Shown in pieces: positions 13,061 through 24,255 of a DNA stretch of 64,000 bases. Each line of letters begins with the position of its first letter. Positions within the stretch are counted from its first letter, which is position 1. The stretch lies in contig NC_054866.1 of assembly GCF_018320785.1 (NCBI RefSeq), positions 9,888,487 through 9,952,486 on the forward strand. Direction: 5' to 3'. The stretch is from Cheilinus undulatus (Eukaryota > Chordata > Actinopteri > Labriformes > Labridae). The position numbers and the translations under genes were made by a program. Below the pieces are notes generated by a model, which worked only from the letters and a program-made list of their open reading frames with translations, was not told the DNA's origin and searched no databases.

Positions 13061-13252
13061 AGACAGAAAAATGTGTTCTTGTCATTTATTTCTGCTGCTT
13101 GTTGCTCCTCTAAGTCTAGTTTTCATCAGATTCACACAGTGATGGGCCATTGGAAAGATACATGACTGTCAAATGCTGAAGTTAAAAACTGGAGGAAATA
13201 CAGAGATGAGTTTGATTGTGAGGATGCAAACAGAGGATGTTCATTCAGCTTC

Positions 13253-15224
13253 TTAGAACAGCATGTACATCAGGTAAATGTTGTCCAGGCTGTTGACCTT
13301 GTAGTCAAGATCTGAAGAGAAAAACAAAAACAGAAGTCAGTTCATGCAAAACAAAACACAATTTATTTCTATGTGTAAAACATCTCCACGGTCCAGCATG
13401 GACAGACACATGGCAGCGACAATTGTCTGAGTCCAGGGCATGCTCTCACAGGATGATGAGGTGATTTACACATGTAGTCCTCCTCACAGCTCATGCATGC
13501 TCCGGACACTGTGGATTATGAAGCTCTGACGTCCATCACTAGTCTTCACTGATCACTGTTCTTTGTTTTATTTAGAAATCAATTTGAGGACTGTAGTACT
13601 TCCCCCTACCTTCTGTCCTCCTCATTGTAAGGATCTTCTCTTAAAGGTCAGAACTGAACTGAGGATCATAATGGTCTTACACATGATGAGGGAAACACCA
13701 GTAACATTTTTTAAGAAGAATAATTTTTACAAAAAGCCTGCTTCTAAACTACATGTTGAAACTCATAAAATTATGGGATTTATCATTTTGTAATCCTTTT
13801 CAAACAATTACCCCATTTTAAAATAGGGAATCACCAGTGACATGACTCTGAAGGACAGTTACTTTAGAAATATAATGTATGAATTATATTTACATATTCA
13901 TTTGGGATTTTGTTGTTTTATGTTTTAACATTGGATATCTAAAGGTCATATATATATAAAATTGTAATATGTCAAATTATAGTTATTTACTTGCATTTCT
14001 GAACAGAAAAATTAGTTTTAGTGGTTGAATGTTATGCTTGATTAATTTCTGACTTCACAGAGAAGCCCAGTGAGCCGGCTCAAATTTGGGGGAATTCAGT
14101 TTGAAATTCCTCATTCCTGTTCAAAATGGTAAAACATGGAGAGCTCACTGAAAATGAAAGAGTCCGCATTAAAGCACTTCATGTTGCTGGATGTTCTTTG
14201 AGACAAATATGACAGGTGGTCTAATACATTTGTTAAGCACTGTATATGAAATAAGGAATTCATTACTCAAGGAAAAAAAAGTTCACATAATTTGATGTTA
14301 CGTAAAAATACAAAACCAAGTTTGTATAAAGACTTTTTACAAGTGAGAAAGAATCACCCTACATCAAAAATCTTTAAAGCCATTACTTTTCACCATGAAA
14401 GCCTCTGTGTTTGAGACTGTTTTTCTTCTTGCTCGTCTGCCTCAGTGTATAGCTATGAATATCCTATCTTTGGGCTGTATTCAATTATATGGAGCCCCCT
14501 CACTTGACTAGCTGCAGCAAAGACCAAAAAGCCAGCCTTCTTCATGTTAACAGATTGGGCTTTAAATTAATTTAGCTAAGATTAGCTTCAGATTCTGAGA
14601 TTAATGGTGCTAGATTCACAGTATTTTGTTTTTGACATATAATATCATTACTGATTTTGCCATTTTAGTCAAATAACATCATAAACTCACCAATAGGTTT
14701 CACAGATCCGTTTGTAGGACTGTACAAAATGGGGATCCAGAAGTTGTTGGCTTCTGATTTTGTCCCAGTAACAGAGACCAGGTAGGCGCCACAGTTGGCA
14801 TCATCCTTGACCTGGAACCTGCAAACCAAAGCAGTGTGAGGAAAGCTGCAGAAATGTTCCTGTCAGGCATGGAAGTCTCAGAGTTTGCTGTAAATGTTTC
14901 CTGCATCAACTGCATCACCACTATTGCTGACTGATCAGTTGGTTTAGAAATGGATTATATGCATCAGAACTTACTTAAAGTCAGGGGTGGTTTGCTGATA
15001 AGCTTGCATGGCCTGAAGGAGAGTCTGACCACTCTTGGCCCCCACTTTGAACTCTTTCACAGGCTGACCGCTCAAATTGTTCTTCACATTCAGGGAGAAA
15101 GCAACTGGAACTGATGGAGACCATAAATGATAAATCACAAAGGATAATGTCATTGAGTTTTAGAAAACAGTGACGTAATTCATTGCTAAAGAGTTTGAGC
15201 AGTAGAATCATCCTCACCTGCCAT
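13253..15224 (-). CDS. Transcobalamin/intrinsic-factor beta-domain-only protein, copy 1
   Basis: Four coding exons on the minus strand: 15224-15218, 15110-14975, 14818-14691 and 13311-13253, all with GT/AG borders and phases that join exactly (7, 136, 128 and 59 nt). The product is 109 residues. Its second half (ANCGAYLVSVTG, NFWIPILY, LDYKVNSLDNIYL) follows the C-terminal beta-domain pattern of transcobalamin, haptocorrin and intrinsic factor (G-x-Y-x-x-S-[IV], [YF]-W, a G-x-x-x-Y segment and a hydrophobic last strand; DUF4430-like). The alpha-domain is absent. The protein starts MAVPVAF, with no hydrophobic signal peptide. I chose ATG 15222-15224 because a TATA box at 15305-15311 puts transcription start near 15280, below an in-frame upstream ATG. 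The only cysteine is Cys57. A polyA signal lies at 13085-13090. Intron 3 holds a Tc1-derived MITE. The cobalamin-related assignment is inference from the fold pattern; the gene model itself is well supported by the three copies. Confidence 0.75.
14000..14244 (+). mobile_element. Tc1 deletion derivative (MVK family), copy 1
   Basis: Contains the first codons of a Tc1 transposase (MVKHGELTENERVRIK ... LRQI, then stop) joined directly to a right terminal repeat ending TTTGTTAAGCACTGTA at 14244. The left terminal repeat is missing. It lies in intron 3 of the first beta-domain gene. Sister copies at 16408 and 26644 have the same internal junction. Confidence 0.65.
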
Positions 15225-15304
15225 CGTTGTCTTCTTGTTGTCTTCTTGCTGTGCAGAGCGACAGAGATCGGAGGATGAATACATCGCTGCTTTCACGCAT
15301 CGCC

Positions 15305-15311
15305 TTTTATA
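15305..15311 (-). promoter_or_regulatory. TATA box of beta-domain gene copy 1
   Basis: TATAAAA on the minus strand, 81 bp upstream of the start codon. The same sequence and spacing are kept in all three copies (23157-23163 and 29887-29893), with GGTTGGTTATAAAAGGCGAT around it. Confidence 0.75.
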
Positions 15312-15542
15312 ACCAACCTGAGCTGTACTTCTACATTGATGATGCAACACAAGGAAGCTGATGGAGATAAAGATGCCATTCTGTCAGGGATGATGAATAT
15401 TTAGGATGCTCTCGTTTTCAGCCAAAAAGGAGATTTTGATGAAGACATCCTGGTTAGGGGAAAACCCAAAATGTAAAGAGAAGCTCTAAAGGGTTTTTCA
15501 TATCCTTGTTCCTTGTTTATCTTGTTTAAAAGCCTCATCATT

Positions 15543-15726
15543 GGGGAGCAGGTGGCCTAGTGGTTAAAGGTGCTCCCCATGTATGCGGGCAGCCCGGGTT
15601 CGATTCTGGCCTGAGGCCCTTTGCCGCATGTCTCTCCCTTACCCTTGACCCTGTTTCAGACTCTATCCACTGTCCTCCTCTATCTAATAAAGGCACAAAA
15701 ATAAATCTTAAAAAAAAAAAAAAAAA
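15543..15726 (+). mobile_element. tRNA-derived SINE, copy in block A
   Basis: Starts GGGGAGCAGGTGGCCTAGTGG, with the A box in TGGCCTAGTGG and the B box GGTTCGATTCT. The body ends AATAAAGGCACAAAAATAAA with a poly-A tail. CATCATT occurs on both sides (within imperfect GCCTCATCATT / GCTGCATCATT) as a likely target-site duplication. It belongs to the duplicated block, so the copy at 23395 arose with it. Confidence 0.75.
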
Positions 15727-15744
15727 GCTGCATCATTTCATTTA

Positions 15745-16280
15745 GGCCTTGTCCACATGGAGACGAAAATGTTGTATTTCCATTTCATTTTGAAAAAGTT
15801 TTCTGTAAATATGAGGTTGTTTCAGGAAATGTCTGCATAAGCACAGAACCACTGAAAACGACTGAAGCACACCTTTTGCGTTTCTGGTTGTTCTCCGCGT
15901 TGGCTTTAAGAACATCTGTGTATGCTGTTTGCCGTGGTGATAAAGGAGCATCAGATTTTGCTTTTACAGCCATAATAACCTCGGTAGCTTCTGCAGCTCG
16001 AACACAACCCTGTAATCCACTATTGTTGTTTTGGTTTGATATGCGCATGCGGCGAAAGTGTACTACGCTATGTGTGACATAATCGTTTCAAGAAAGATGT
16101 GACTGGCTGTCCACGCAGAGAAGAAATGGTAAGCATTTACAGATTTGTTCACTCTGGGACCCGGTTTTAAAAAGTAGCTTTTACAGCCTCCCAAAACGCT
16201 GTTTCCGTGTGGATGAAACACTGATATGACACAAAAAGTTTTACGTACACTCCTGAATTCATCTCCGTGTGGACGGGGCC
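15745..16280. mobile_element. MITE with GGCC-type terminal inverted repeats, copy in block A
   Basis: The left end GGCCTTGTCCACATGGAGA and the right end, read inverted, GGCCCCGTCCACACGGAGA form terminal inverted repeats. TTA is found directly outside both ends (15742-15744 and 16281-16283), which fits the TWA target preference of PIF/Harbinger elements. The length is 536 bp. There is no transposase, and the open frames inside are incidental. Confidence 0.7.
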
Positions 16281-16407
16281 TTAGTTTTCATGAAAATGTG
16301 AATATAGTGGAAAAGGGTACAGGAAGTGAGAGGAAATATTTCTCTATATGAATATATAAAGCTGCTAGCTCACTGGTAGACCTCAGTACTCCAGCTCGTC
16401 TGTGTAA

Positions 16408-16741
16408 ATGAACAGCACTGGTAATTACCAAAATCATTTTTTATGTTTCTGCAATGGTTAATACACCAATATGTAGAAGCTCTTTAACCAAAATGATATT
16501 TTTAATGATGGTTGAATGTTATGCTTGATTCATTTCTGACTTCTCAGAGAAGCCCAGTGAGCCAGCTCAAATTTGGGTATAAAAAGGTGAATTCAGTTTG
16601 AAATTCCTCATTCCTGTTCAAAATGGTAAAACGTGGAGAGCTGACAGACAATGAAAGAGTCCGCATTAAAGTACTTCATGATGCTGGATGGTCTGTGAGA
16701 CAAATATGACAGGTGGTCTGATAAATTTGTGAAGCACTGTA
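16408..16741 (+). mobile_element. Tc1 deletion derivative (MVK family), copy 2
   Basis: From 16408 it matches 26707 onward closely. It encodes MVKRGELTDNERVRIK ... VRQI and then a stop at the same junction as the other copies, and ends with the right terminal repeat at 16741. It begins where the homology between duplication blocks A and B stops. Confidence 0.7.
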
Positions 16742-17480
16742 CCTAAAAATGTTGACCTTGCTTTGTACCGGGGATCATCAGCTGCGGACACTGCTTCAGG
16801 CAAAGAGTTAGCTGACTTTGAAAACTTTTATATTATTTCACTTTAATTAAGTGACTTGACTGGTAGCACAGAACCTTATAGAGTCTCTGTTTGGGGTTAA
16901 GCTCATCTCTGAAACTCCTTTGAAGCCAGACATCGTACAATCTCTGCTATTAATCCAACAGCACCACTCAGACTGACATCTGTGTCACACCTGTACCACA
17001 ACATTACAGCTTGCATGAACTGTGCCAAAACACAAAAGGGGGAAACCCTAAAGTCAACAAAACAAGGATCTGTTCCTCTTCATTAAACACTGTGACAGAC
17101 TCCCATCAGGGAAATTACTTTCATCTTTTCTCTATCTGTGAATTAGGGCGTGGTTTGCTTCAGTTACAGCAGCACCCTTCAAAGAATGAGAACCATTCTT
17201 TTTCTGGTTTCCTCGTGTTTAATCAACAATGCTGTAGTGTCAGTTTTTGGTTGTTATGAAAACTGATGCACAGAGGAAGATATGGATCCAACCTTTGTCA
17301 CTCTGCCTCTGTTTTACTGAAAAAGAACAACCAGGTCTGTATTTGTTTAAACCGCATCTGCATAATTGAGTAGCTTCTGTATTAATAATCATGTATCTTC
17401 AGCGCTGTTATGCCAACAAAAGCCTTTATCAAATAAGGCCAAATGACACCAATCAGCATCTCCTAGCAGCATGCCTTAAA
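16742..17480. other. No recognisable gene
   Basis: Unique-looking sequence. One open frame (17011-17259) has no family resemblance or splice context. A short remnant of a GATATTTTGGTATTTT repeat, seen also at 25418 and 49548, begins near 17482. Confidence 0.4.
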
Positions 17481-17645
17481 GCGATATTTTGGTATTTTAA
17501 AGTTAGGCCTTCTGAGGCATTTAGCAATAGTAGGGCATTTTTGGCCTACTAATATGTATGAAAAGTTGTTTTAGCATTTGTTTGCTATCAGGGAAATCAA
17601 TCAATGTACTAGCGCATGACTAGGCATTAGTTGAAATGTAAAAAA

Positions 17646-17723
17646 TGTTACTAGTAGTACTAGTAAGGCCAAAAATGGCTACTAGTACTACTAGTAGACA
17701 GTGTCTACTAGTACTAGTAGTAG
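17646..17723. repeat. Palindromic CTAGTA-rich tract
   Basis: Repeats of CTACTAGTA and its complement surround the centre GACAGTGTC near 17697-17705, so the strand can fold on itself. No gene is present. Confidence 0.55.
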
Positions 17724-17749
17724 GCTGTGTTTAGCCTTACTAGGACTGA

Positions 17750-18066
17750 TTGGGGGCTGCATGGCGGCGCAGGGGTGAGCGCTGTTGCCTCACATCAAGA
17801 AGGTGCCTTGTTCACTTTCCTATCAGGGAATCAGGGATCTCCCCATGCATGTGAGGGTTCTCCCACCACCAGTAACATTCTCGTTAGGTTAACTGGTGGA
17901 TCTAAATCTGCCATAAGTGTGAATGTGAGCGTGCCTGGTTGTCTGTATCTGTCTCTATTGACTGGCGACCAGTCCAGGGTGTACCCCGCCTCTCTCTTGT
18001 CCATTGACAGCTGGGATAGGCCCCAGCCCCCCTGCAACACTAAGTGGTTTAGAAAATGGATGGAGA
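17750..18066 (+). mobile_element. tRNA-related SINE with GGAT tail, copy 2
   Basis: Diverged relative of 4015-4352. It shares GGGGGCTGCATGG, CACTGTTGCC-like, GCGACCAGTCCAGGGTGTAC and GAAAATGGATGGA. It has lost much of the B-box region. Confidence 0.6.
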
Positions 18067-20030
18067 ACTGCTTGGCATTTTAGCCCTACTTGTACTATTA
18101 GAAGCTTGGAAAAACTGCCTACTGGTACTTGTGGACATCAAATAAATCCTCTGATGTGGGGGCCATTGACTACATTTGTACATGGGCCAGCTTTTCCTTT
18201 GACTTATGCTTTGGGGGCCGGATTTTCAAATGAAATAAAATTGTAGTTATTTTTGTTTAAATATTTGTGTTTTTTTTTTTAGATTTTATCCTTTACCAGT
18301 AAGATCCATCCTAACCGCCATTACTACAACCAGCAACCAGGTGGCAATTCCAATAGTATTGCTCTAGTATGTTCTCCATCACTGGATTTGATGCTGATAT
18401 GCTAGGGCATGAATGGGCGAAGAAAATATTCAGGAAACAGGTGTTTTGTTCTGATTCTCATCAGCTTTAATCAAGAATAGACTAATGAGTATGTGCCTAT
18501 CAGGTATTAGATTTGCTTATTATTGTCTGACAGGTGGATTCTGTGAAATAGATCACATTTGAATTCATTGCTAATTTAATTCAATCTCCATTGTTGGTAG
18601 GGCTGTTTTCAATAACAGTACGGATTGACAGAAAAAATACATTCCCTAAATACCACACGATCTTTTTTCCTCCTCTAAATTAAGTCACATTTTGAGGGCC
18701 AGATGAGAGGATGCCTGATGTGGCCCCCAGGCCGCCAGTTGATGATCGCTACTCTGATGGCCACTTAAAGCAGAAATAGGCTATAATACACTCTTTATAG
18801 GAGACAGCAATGTAAGATAATGAGACATGAAGTAGAAATAGAAGCAGTTAGGTGAGCTGTATCTGAATATGTGCATGTTGATTTTTTTGTGAGTGAATTA
18901 AAATAACAAATTAATTATAGTAATAATGATAACAAATGTTATGAAAAAGTTGTGGTAACAGAAATGCACAGAAATTCCAGGTTTACACAGCAAAGCTTGT
19001 TTCCAGGGTAGAGGGCTGACGTGGATCCCACACGACCCAACGCACATCTTGCAGGAGCGGGGGAGTCCCATAACATCAGTTTATGATGGAATTAAGCAGA
19101 TGAGGTAGAATGGAGTATTTTTCCCATCTTTTTACAATGGAACAACAGTAATGCCTGTCAGTGAGTCATTTTTTCTTTTATAACGAGGAGTGAAAGTGAC
19201 AGAGTTGAAAATAACTGGAATTTTTCAAAACACATTCACTAGGAAACATATTTGGTACACCAGAATGATGATAAACCGACTATCAAACTTTTCTTTATCA
19301 ATAGCCTGAATGGTCAGTCAGGACTCTCTATAACAAAATCCTGTAGTGGAGGCCAGCTCTGATATCATGTGTGGAAATCAGCGTGGGTCCAGTAAACCAG
19401 TCAAACTGGTGCATAATGATGAATGGTGGATTTTTTGGGGCACTTTAGGAGGAGTGCATGAAGCAGCAACATGTTTTTTATTTATTTATTTAATATTCAG
19501 TTTTTGGGACCATTCCTATAAACACTGTGGTGTAACCACCCTTTCTTTCACAATCACCTCAGTTTCTGTGACATAAAGTTTATTTTTTTACTGTCTTCCA
19601 GTTGCTGTTGTGATTCCCCACCATTGAACTGCTGACTAATTTCTGTGCATTTTTTTTTAAAATATAATATTCATTGATAAAAAGCTTTGCATTGACCATA
19701 TAAGGCTGAATGTAGGCATGTAAAGAGCAGGATAGAAGGCCGATCTACGTGTGTACATTTCTGGGTGCATGGGGATTTATACAAAGAGGGGTCTGATTGA
19801 AAAAAGAGGTTAATTAACATGAAAATACTAGTTTCAGAAAAACCTTAGGTCAAATACACATACCTCCCTTTTACACTACAGTATATTCAGGCTCACACGT
19901 CACAGCTACATGGCTGTGGCACTGAGCTACAAACATCAAATTGCGTGTTTTATTTGGCACAGAAAAGTTGGTACGTCATTCAGAATGCAGTGAGTGAGTG
20001 AGGGAAAGAGATGACCCCAAATGAGACAGA
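18067..20030. other. Intergenic DNA with scraps of GGGCCAG-type repeats, no gene
   Basis: Scraps at about 18150-18240 (GGGCCAGCTTTTCC, GGGGGCCGGATTTTCAAA) match a repeat also seen at 52740-52800. The rest, to the 3' end of the second beta-domain gene, has no recognisable element. Confidence 0.4.
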
Positions 20031-20181
20031 GAAATGTGCTCTCATCCTTTATTTCTGATTCTTATAAGTCTAGCTTTCATCAGATTCACACAGGGATGGA
20101 AGAGACAGATCAGGAGTTATGACTGTCAAATGCCGCAGTTAAAAACAGGAAGTTTGTTTATGAGGATGTTTGTTCAGCTCC

Positions 20182-23076
20182 TTAGAACAACATGTACATC
20201 AGGTAAATGTTGTCCAGGCTGTTGACCTTGTAGTCAAGACCTGAAAGAAGAAAAACACATTTACAGTCAATTTACTGTTAGATTATGTCACAGTGGAAAA
20301 AACAAGGCTGAAAATCTAATTGAACAGTTTGATCGTCATTGGGCCCCTTTCTTTAAGTAGTTGTTGAAGAGTTGTTTAAAGTGCAGCACTAACTGATGAG
20401 ATTGGAGCAAAAAAACAGGAGCATGTAATGTTTATTAAAGCAGAGTAGCTTTTACTGAAGTGTTTAAAATCCAGTTTGTGTTTTTCTACACTCTTCCAAT
20501 AACCTTATCAGTACTTTCATAAATGTAAGCATTTATTTGCCTACTTTTTGCCACTTCTTGTTTTTTACACCTTTATCCTTTCTTTGCATTTTTTGTGTCC
20601 ATTATGCCATCTGAGTTTTTTGCCACTGTTTTTTTAGGCCCATTTTGCTGCTTTTCACCAAGTTTTGCTACTTTAACCCCTTTTCACGGCTGTCTGCCCA
20701 TTAATAATACTTATTTTTGCCATGTCATGCAATTTTTTTTTTTAAATAAAAGCAAAAAAATGAAATGGCCAAAAAATGTAAAAAAATGTTGCCATTTCAA
20801 TCAAAAGTTTTGCCACTAATTAGCCACTTCTGGTTATTTTCTTGATGTATTTTTGGGGCAAAACTAACACATTTTTTCAACCGTTTTTGCTACTCTTTGG
20901 TTATTTTTTCTCATTTTTACTTCTTTTTGCCAGTTTTAACTAATTCTTTTGCTGTTTACTGCCCTTTTCTACCAGACATTTTTGCTACATTTTTTGTCAC
21001 TTTGATCACATTTTTGCCCCTTAGACCTTTTTTCCACTTTTATCCAATTTTTTCCACTTTTATCCCATTTTTATCACTTTTAACCAATTTTTGCCATTTT
21101 CCATACAATTCTATAATTTTTTTTTACTCATTATTGCTGCTTTCGTCCCATTTTTGCTATTTTTCTTTCATTTTTGCCACTTTTTGGGGCACTTTAAAAC
21201 TATTTTGCTGATTTACCCACTTTTGCCATTATTTGACCTCTTTAGGCTCCTCTCTGCCATTTTTTTGGCAGTGTAAGCTCATTTTTGCTGCTTTTCACAA
21301 ATTGTTGTCCCTTTTAACCCTTTTTTTTTTACCATGTTTTTGACCCACTGTTGCTACTTGTTACAATGTTACAATGTTATTTAGCAGATGCTTTTATCTG
21401 AAGTGACATACATCTGACAGGTAGACAGGTGTTCCAGGAGTTAGGGCCTTGCCCAAGGGCCCAAACTGGATATTGATTATGCACTGACTGGGATTCGAAC
21501 CATCAAACTGCTATACCAAAGTCAGCAGTGTAACCCACTACTTCTTACTTCTTTTGCCACTTTAATCAAATTTTTGCCACTATATTACCACCTCTGATTA
21601 TTTTCTGGCTGTGTTTTTGGGGCACATTTATCTTATTTTTTGCTTATTTTTTAACACTATTTTGCCACTTTTTGCTCATTTTTATTCCTTCTTTTTGGCA
21701 TTTTTTTCCCATTTTGGAAGTTTTTCGTCACTTGCCACCTTCCTTTTAACACATTTTCCTCATTTTTGCCTCTTTTTGCCTATGCAACTTCTTTTGACAC
21801 TTTCAACCTAGTTTTTTTTTCACAAACATGTCATTATTTTCCATTTAAGTTGTGGGAGATTTTCTCAGCTTTTCAGCTTAATTTCCTAATTTATCACTAA
21901 ACATCAAGACTGTTCTCAGAAAAGGGGTTTTATTTTCTTAAAAGGCTACACTGTACTACAGCATAAATAAATAAAATTCATCTTTTGTTGCTTTAATAAG
22001 AGAGGTTATTATTCAGGTTAGAAATAAAATATCATTGTTACCCCTTAACTTTATATTGGATCATGACTTTGCAGACCTCCATGTTATCTCTGATAACAAG
22101 TTAGTCAGTCAAAACAGAGAGATTTCACACCATTGGATCTGTCTGTACCACTAACCTCTGAGCTATGAGGCAGTTTGGCAAAAAAAAAAAAAAAAAGTTG
22201 CTCTACCTATTAAGGGGGTCAAAGGAACAATATATAGACTGAGGTCATTTTTGAGCTGTTGTGAGTGGCTGGGACAGGGCAAAAAGCAGAAAAGGCTGTA
22301 AAAGCCTATCTTCAACAGACGGGACATCAAATCAGTCTGATTTACATTACCGTTGAGATAAATGGTGCTTAAAGGGTTTTGAGGTGACAGCCCTACTTAC
22401 TGTCATTCTTGTTTTTTTCACCTATTCTGATTTATATGTGAGAGCTCTGGATTTACAGTATTTTGTTTTTGATGTATCATGCCCTGAATGATTTTTGCCC
22501 TCCATGTAAACATTTTATTTTACTAATCAATCATGAACTCACCAATAGGTTTCACAGTTCCGTTTGCAGCACTGTAAAGAACGGCGATCCAGAACTTGTT
22601 GGCTTCTGATTTTGTCCCAGTAACAGAGACCAGGTAGGCGCCACAGTTGGCATCATCCTTGACCTGGAACCTGCAAACCAAAGCAGTGTGAGGAAAGCTG
22701 CAGAAATGTTCCTCTCAGGCATAGTAGTCTCAGAGTTTGCTGTAAATGTTTCCTGCATCAACTGCATCACCACTATTGCTGATTGATCAGTTGGTTTAGA
22801 AATGGATTATATGCATCAGAACTTACTTAAAGTCAGGGGTGGTTTGCTGATAAGCTTGCATGGCCTGAAGAAGAGTCTGACCACTCTTGGCCCCCACTTT
22901 GAACTCTTTCACAGGCTGACCGCTCAAATTGTTCTTCACATTCAGGGAGAAAGCAACTGGAACTGATGGAGAACATAAATGATAAATCACAAAGGATAAA
23001 GTCATTGAGTTTTAGAAAACAGTGACGTAATTCATTGCTAAAGAGTTTGAGCAGTAGAATCATCCTCACCTGCCAT
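20182..23076 (-). CDS. Transcobalamin/intrinsic-factor beta-domain-only protein, copy 2
   Basis: Exons on the minus strand: 23076-23070, 22962-22827, 22670-22543 and 20240-20182, with lengths (7, 136, 128, 59 nt) and phases identical to copy 1; the product is 109 residues. Exons 1 and 2 encode exactly the same residues as in copy 1. The differences are in the second half of exon 3 (FWIAVLYSAANGTVKPIG here, FWIPILYSPTNGSVKPID in copy 1). Cys57 and the Trp of the F-W pair are kept. A TATA box lies at 23157-23163 and a polyA signal at 20048-20053. Intron 3 is enlarged to 2.3 kb by a minisatellite-bearing repeat. There is no signal peptide. All frames are intact, which argues for a live gene; the function is inferred only from the family. 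Confidence 0.75.
20520..22090 (+). repeat. Compound minisatellite element, copy 2 (in intron 3 of beta-domain gene 2)
   Basis: A degenerate array of the 20-bp unit TTTTTGCCACTTTTAACCCA and variants runs from about 20540 to 21830. It is followed by the shared right flank (21905-22082: CATAAATAAATAAA, TTATTATTCAGGTT, GCAGACCTCCATG). The array is interrupted at about 21352-21545 by another fish repeat. Hydrophobic F/P/L-rich open frames in it are by-products of the repeat unit. Confidence 0.7.
21352..21545. mobile_element. Short interspersed fish repeat inserted in the minisatellite array
   Basis: Contains TTTAGCAGATGCTTTTATC, GCCTTGCCCAAGGGCCCAA and GGGATTCGAACC, the words of a very common teleost repeat. 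Array sequence resumes on both sides. The class of the element is not assigned. Confidence 0.5.
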
Positions 23077-23156
23077 CGTTGTCTTCTTGTTGTCTTCTTG
23101 CTGTGCAGAGCGACAGAGATCGGAGGATGAATACATCGCTGCTTTCACGCATCGCC

Positions 23157-23163
23157 TTTTATA
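23157..23163 (-). promoter_or_regulatory. TATA box of beta-domain gene copy 2
   Basis: TATAAAA on the minus strand, same context and same distance to the start codon as copy 1. Confidence 0.75.
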
Positions 23164-23394
23164 ACCAACCTGAGCCGTACTTCTACATTGATGATGCAAC
23201 ACAAGGAAGCTGATGGAGATAAAGATGCCATTCTGTCAGGGATGATGAATATTTAGGATGCTTTCGTTTTCAGCCAAAAAAGAGATTTTGATGAAGACAT
23301 CCTGGTTAGGGGAAAACCCAAAATGTAAAGAGAAGCTCTAAAGGGTTTTTCATATCCTTGTTCCTTGTTTATCTTGTTTAAAAGCCTCATCATT

Positions 23395-23577
23395 GGGGAG
23401 CAGGTGGCCTAGTGGTTAAAGGTGCTCCCCATGCATGCGGGCAGCCCGGGTTCGATTCTGGCCTGAGGCCCTTTGCCGCATGTCTCTCCCTTACCCTTGA
23501 CCCTGTTTCAGACTCTATCCACTGTCCTCCTCTATCTAATAAAGGCACAAAAATAAATCTTAAAAAAAAAAAAAAAA
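23395..23577 (+). mobile_element. tRNA-derived SINE, copy in block B
   Basis: Duplicate of 15543-15726 with the same A and B boxes and poly-A tail, carried by the segmental duplication. Confidence 0.75.
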
Positions 23578-23595
23578 GCTGCATCATTTCATTTA

Positions 23596-24131
23596 GGCCT
23601 TGTCCACATGGAGACGAAAATGTTGTATTTCCATTTCATTTTGAAAAAGTTTTCTGTAAATATGAGGTTGTTTCAGGAAATGTCTGCATAAGCACAGAAC
23701 CACTGAAAACGACTGAAGCACACCTTTTGCGTTTCTGGTTGTTCTCCGCGTTGGCTTTAAGAACATCTGTGTATGCTGTTTGCCGTGGTGATAAAGGAGC
23801 ATCAGATTTTGCTTTTACAGCCATAATAAGCTCGGTAGCTTCTGCAGCTCGAACACAACCCTGTAATCCACTATTGTTGTTTTGGTTTGATATGCGCATG
23901 CGGCGAAAGTGTACTACGCTATGTGTGACATAATCGTTTCAAGAAAGATGTGACTGGCTGTCCACGCAGAGAAGAAATGGTAAGCATTTACAGATTTGTT
24001 CACTCTGGGACCCGGTTTTAAAAAGTAGCTTTTACAGCCTCCCAAAACGCTGTTTCCGTGTGGATGAAACACTGATATGACACAAATAGTTTTATGTATA
24101 CTCCTGAATTCATCTCCGTGTGGACGGGGCC
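23596..24131. mobile_element. MITE with GGCC-type terminal inverted repeats, copy in block B
   Basis: Duplicate of 15745-16280, also 536 bp. One T of the right-hand TTA duplication is lost (GGCCTAG instead of GGCCTTAG). Confidence 0.7.
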
Positions 24132-24255
24132 TAGTTTTCATGAAAATGTGAATATAGTGGAAAAGGGTACAGGAAGTGAAAGGAAATATTTCTCTATATG
24201 AATATATAAAGCTGCTAGCTCACTGGTAGACCTCAGTACTCCAGCTCGTCTGTGA

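Larger units (their letters stand above)
14750..16403. repeat. Segmental duplication, block A
   Basis: Nearly identical to 22600-24255 over about 1.65 kb. It spans the 5' part of exon 3, intron 2, exon 2, intron 1, exon 1, the promoter, a SINE and a MITE. In the intron 14819-14974 I count roughly four to six differences. Identity falls abruptly inside exon 3 below about 14750, and stops after 16403, where a Tc1 derivative begins. Confidence 0.8.
22600..24255. repeat. Segmental duplication, block B
   Basis: Partner of 14750-16403, with the same order of gene parts, SINE and MITE. After TCGTCTGTG at about 24255 it diverges from block A. Confidence 0.8.

Noticed and set aside
15560..15620. A tRNA gene suggested by A and B boxes
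   Set aside because: The boxes belong to a SINE with a poly-A tail and an imperfect tRNA fold.
23412..23933. 173-residue open frame spanning SINE and MITE
   Set aside because: It runs across the poly-A tail of a SINE into a MITE, so it cannot be a conserved protein; the sister copy in block A is broken.
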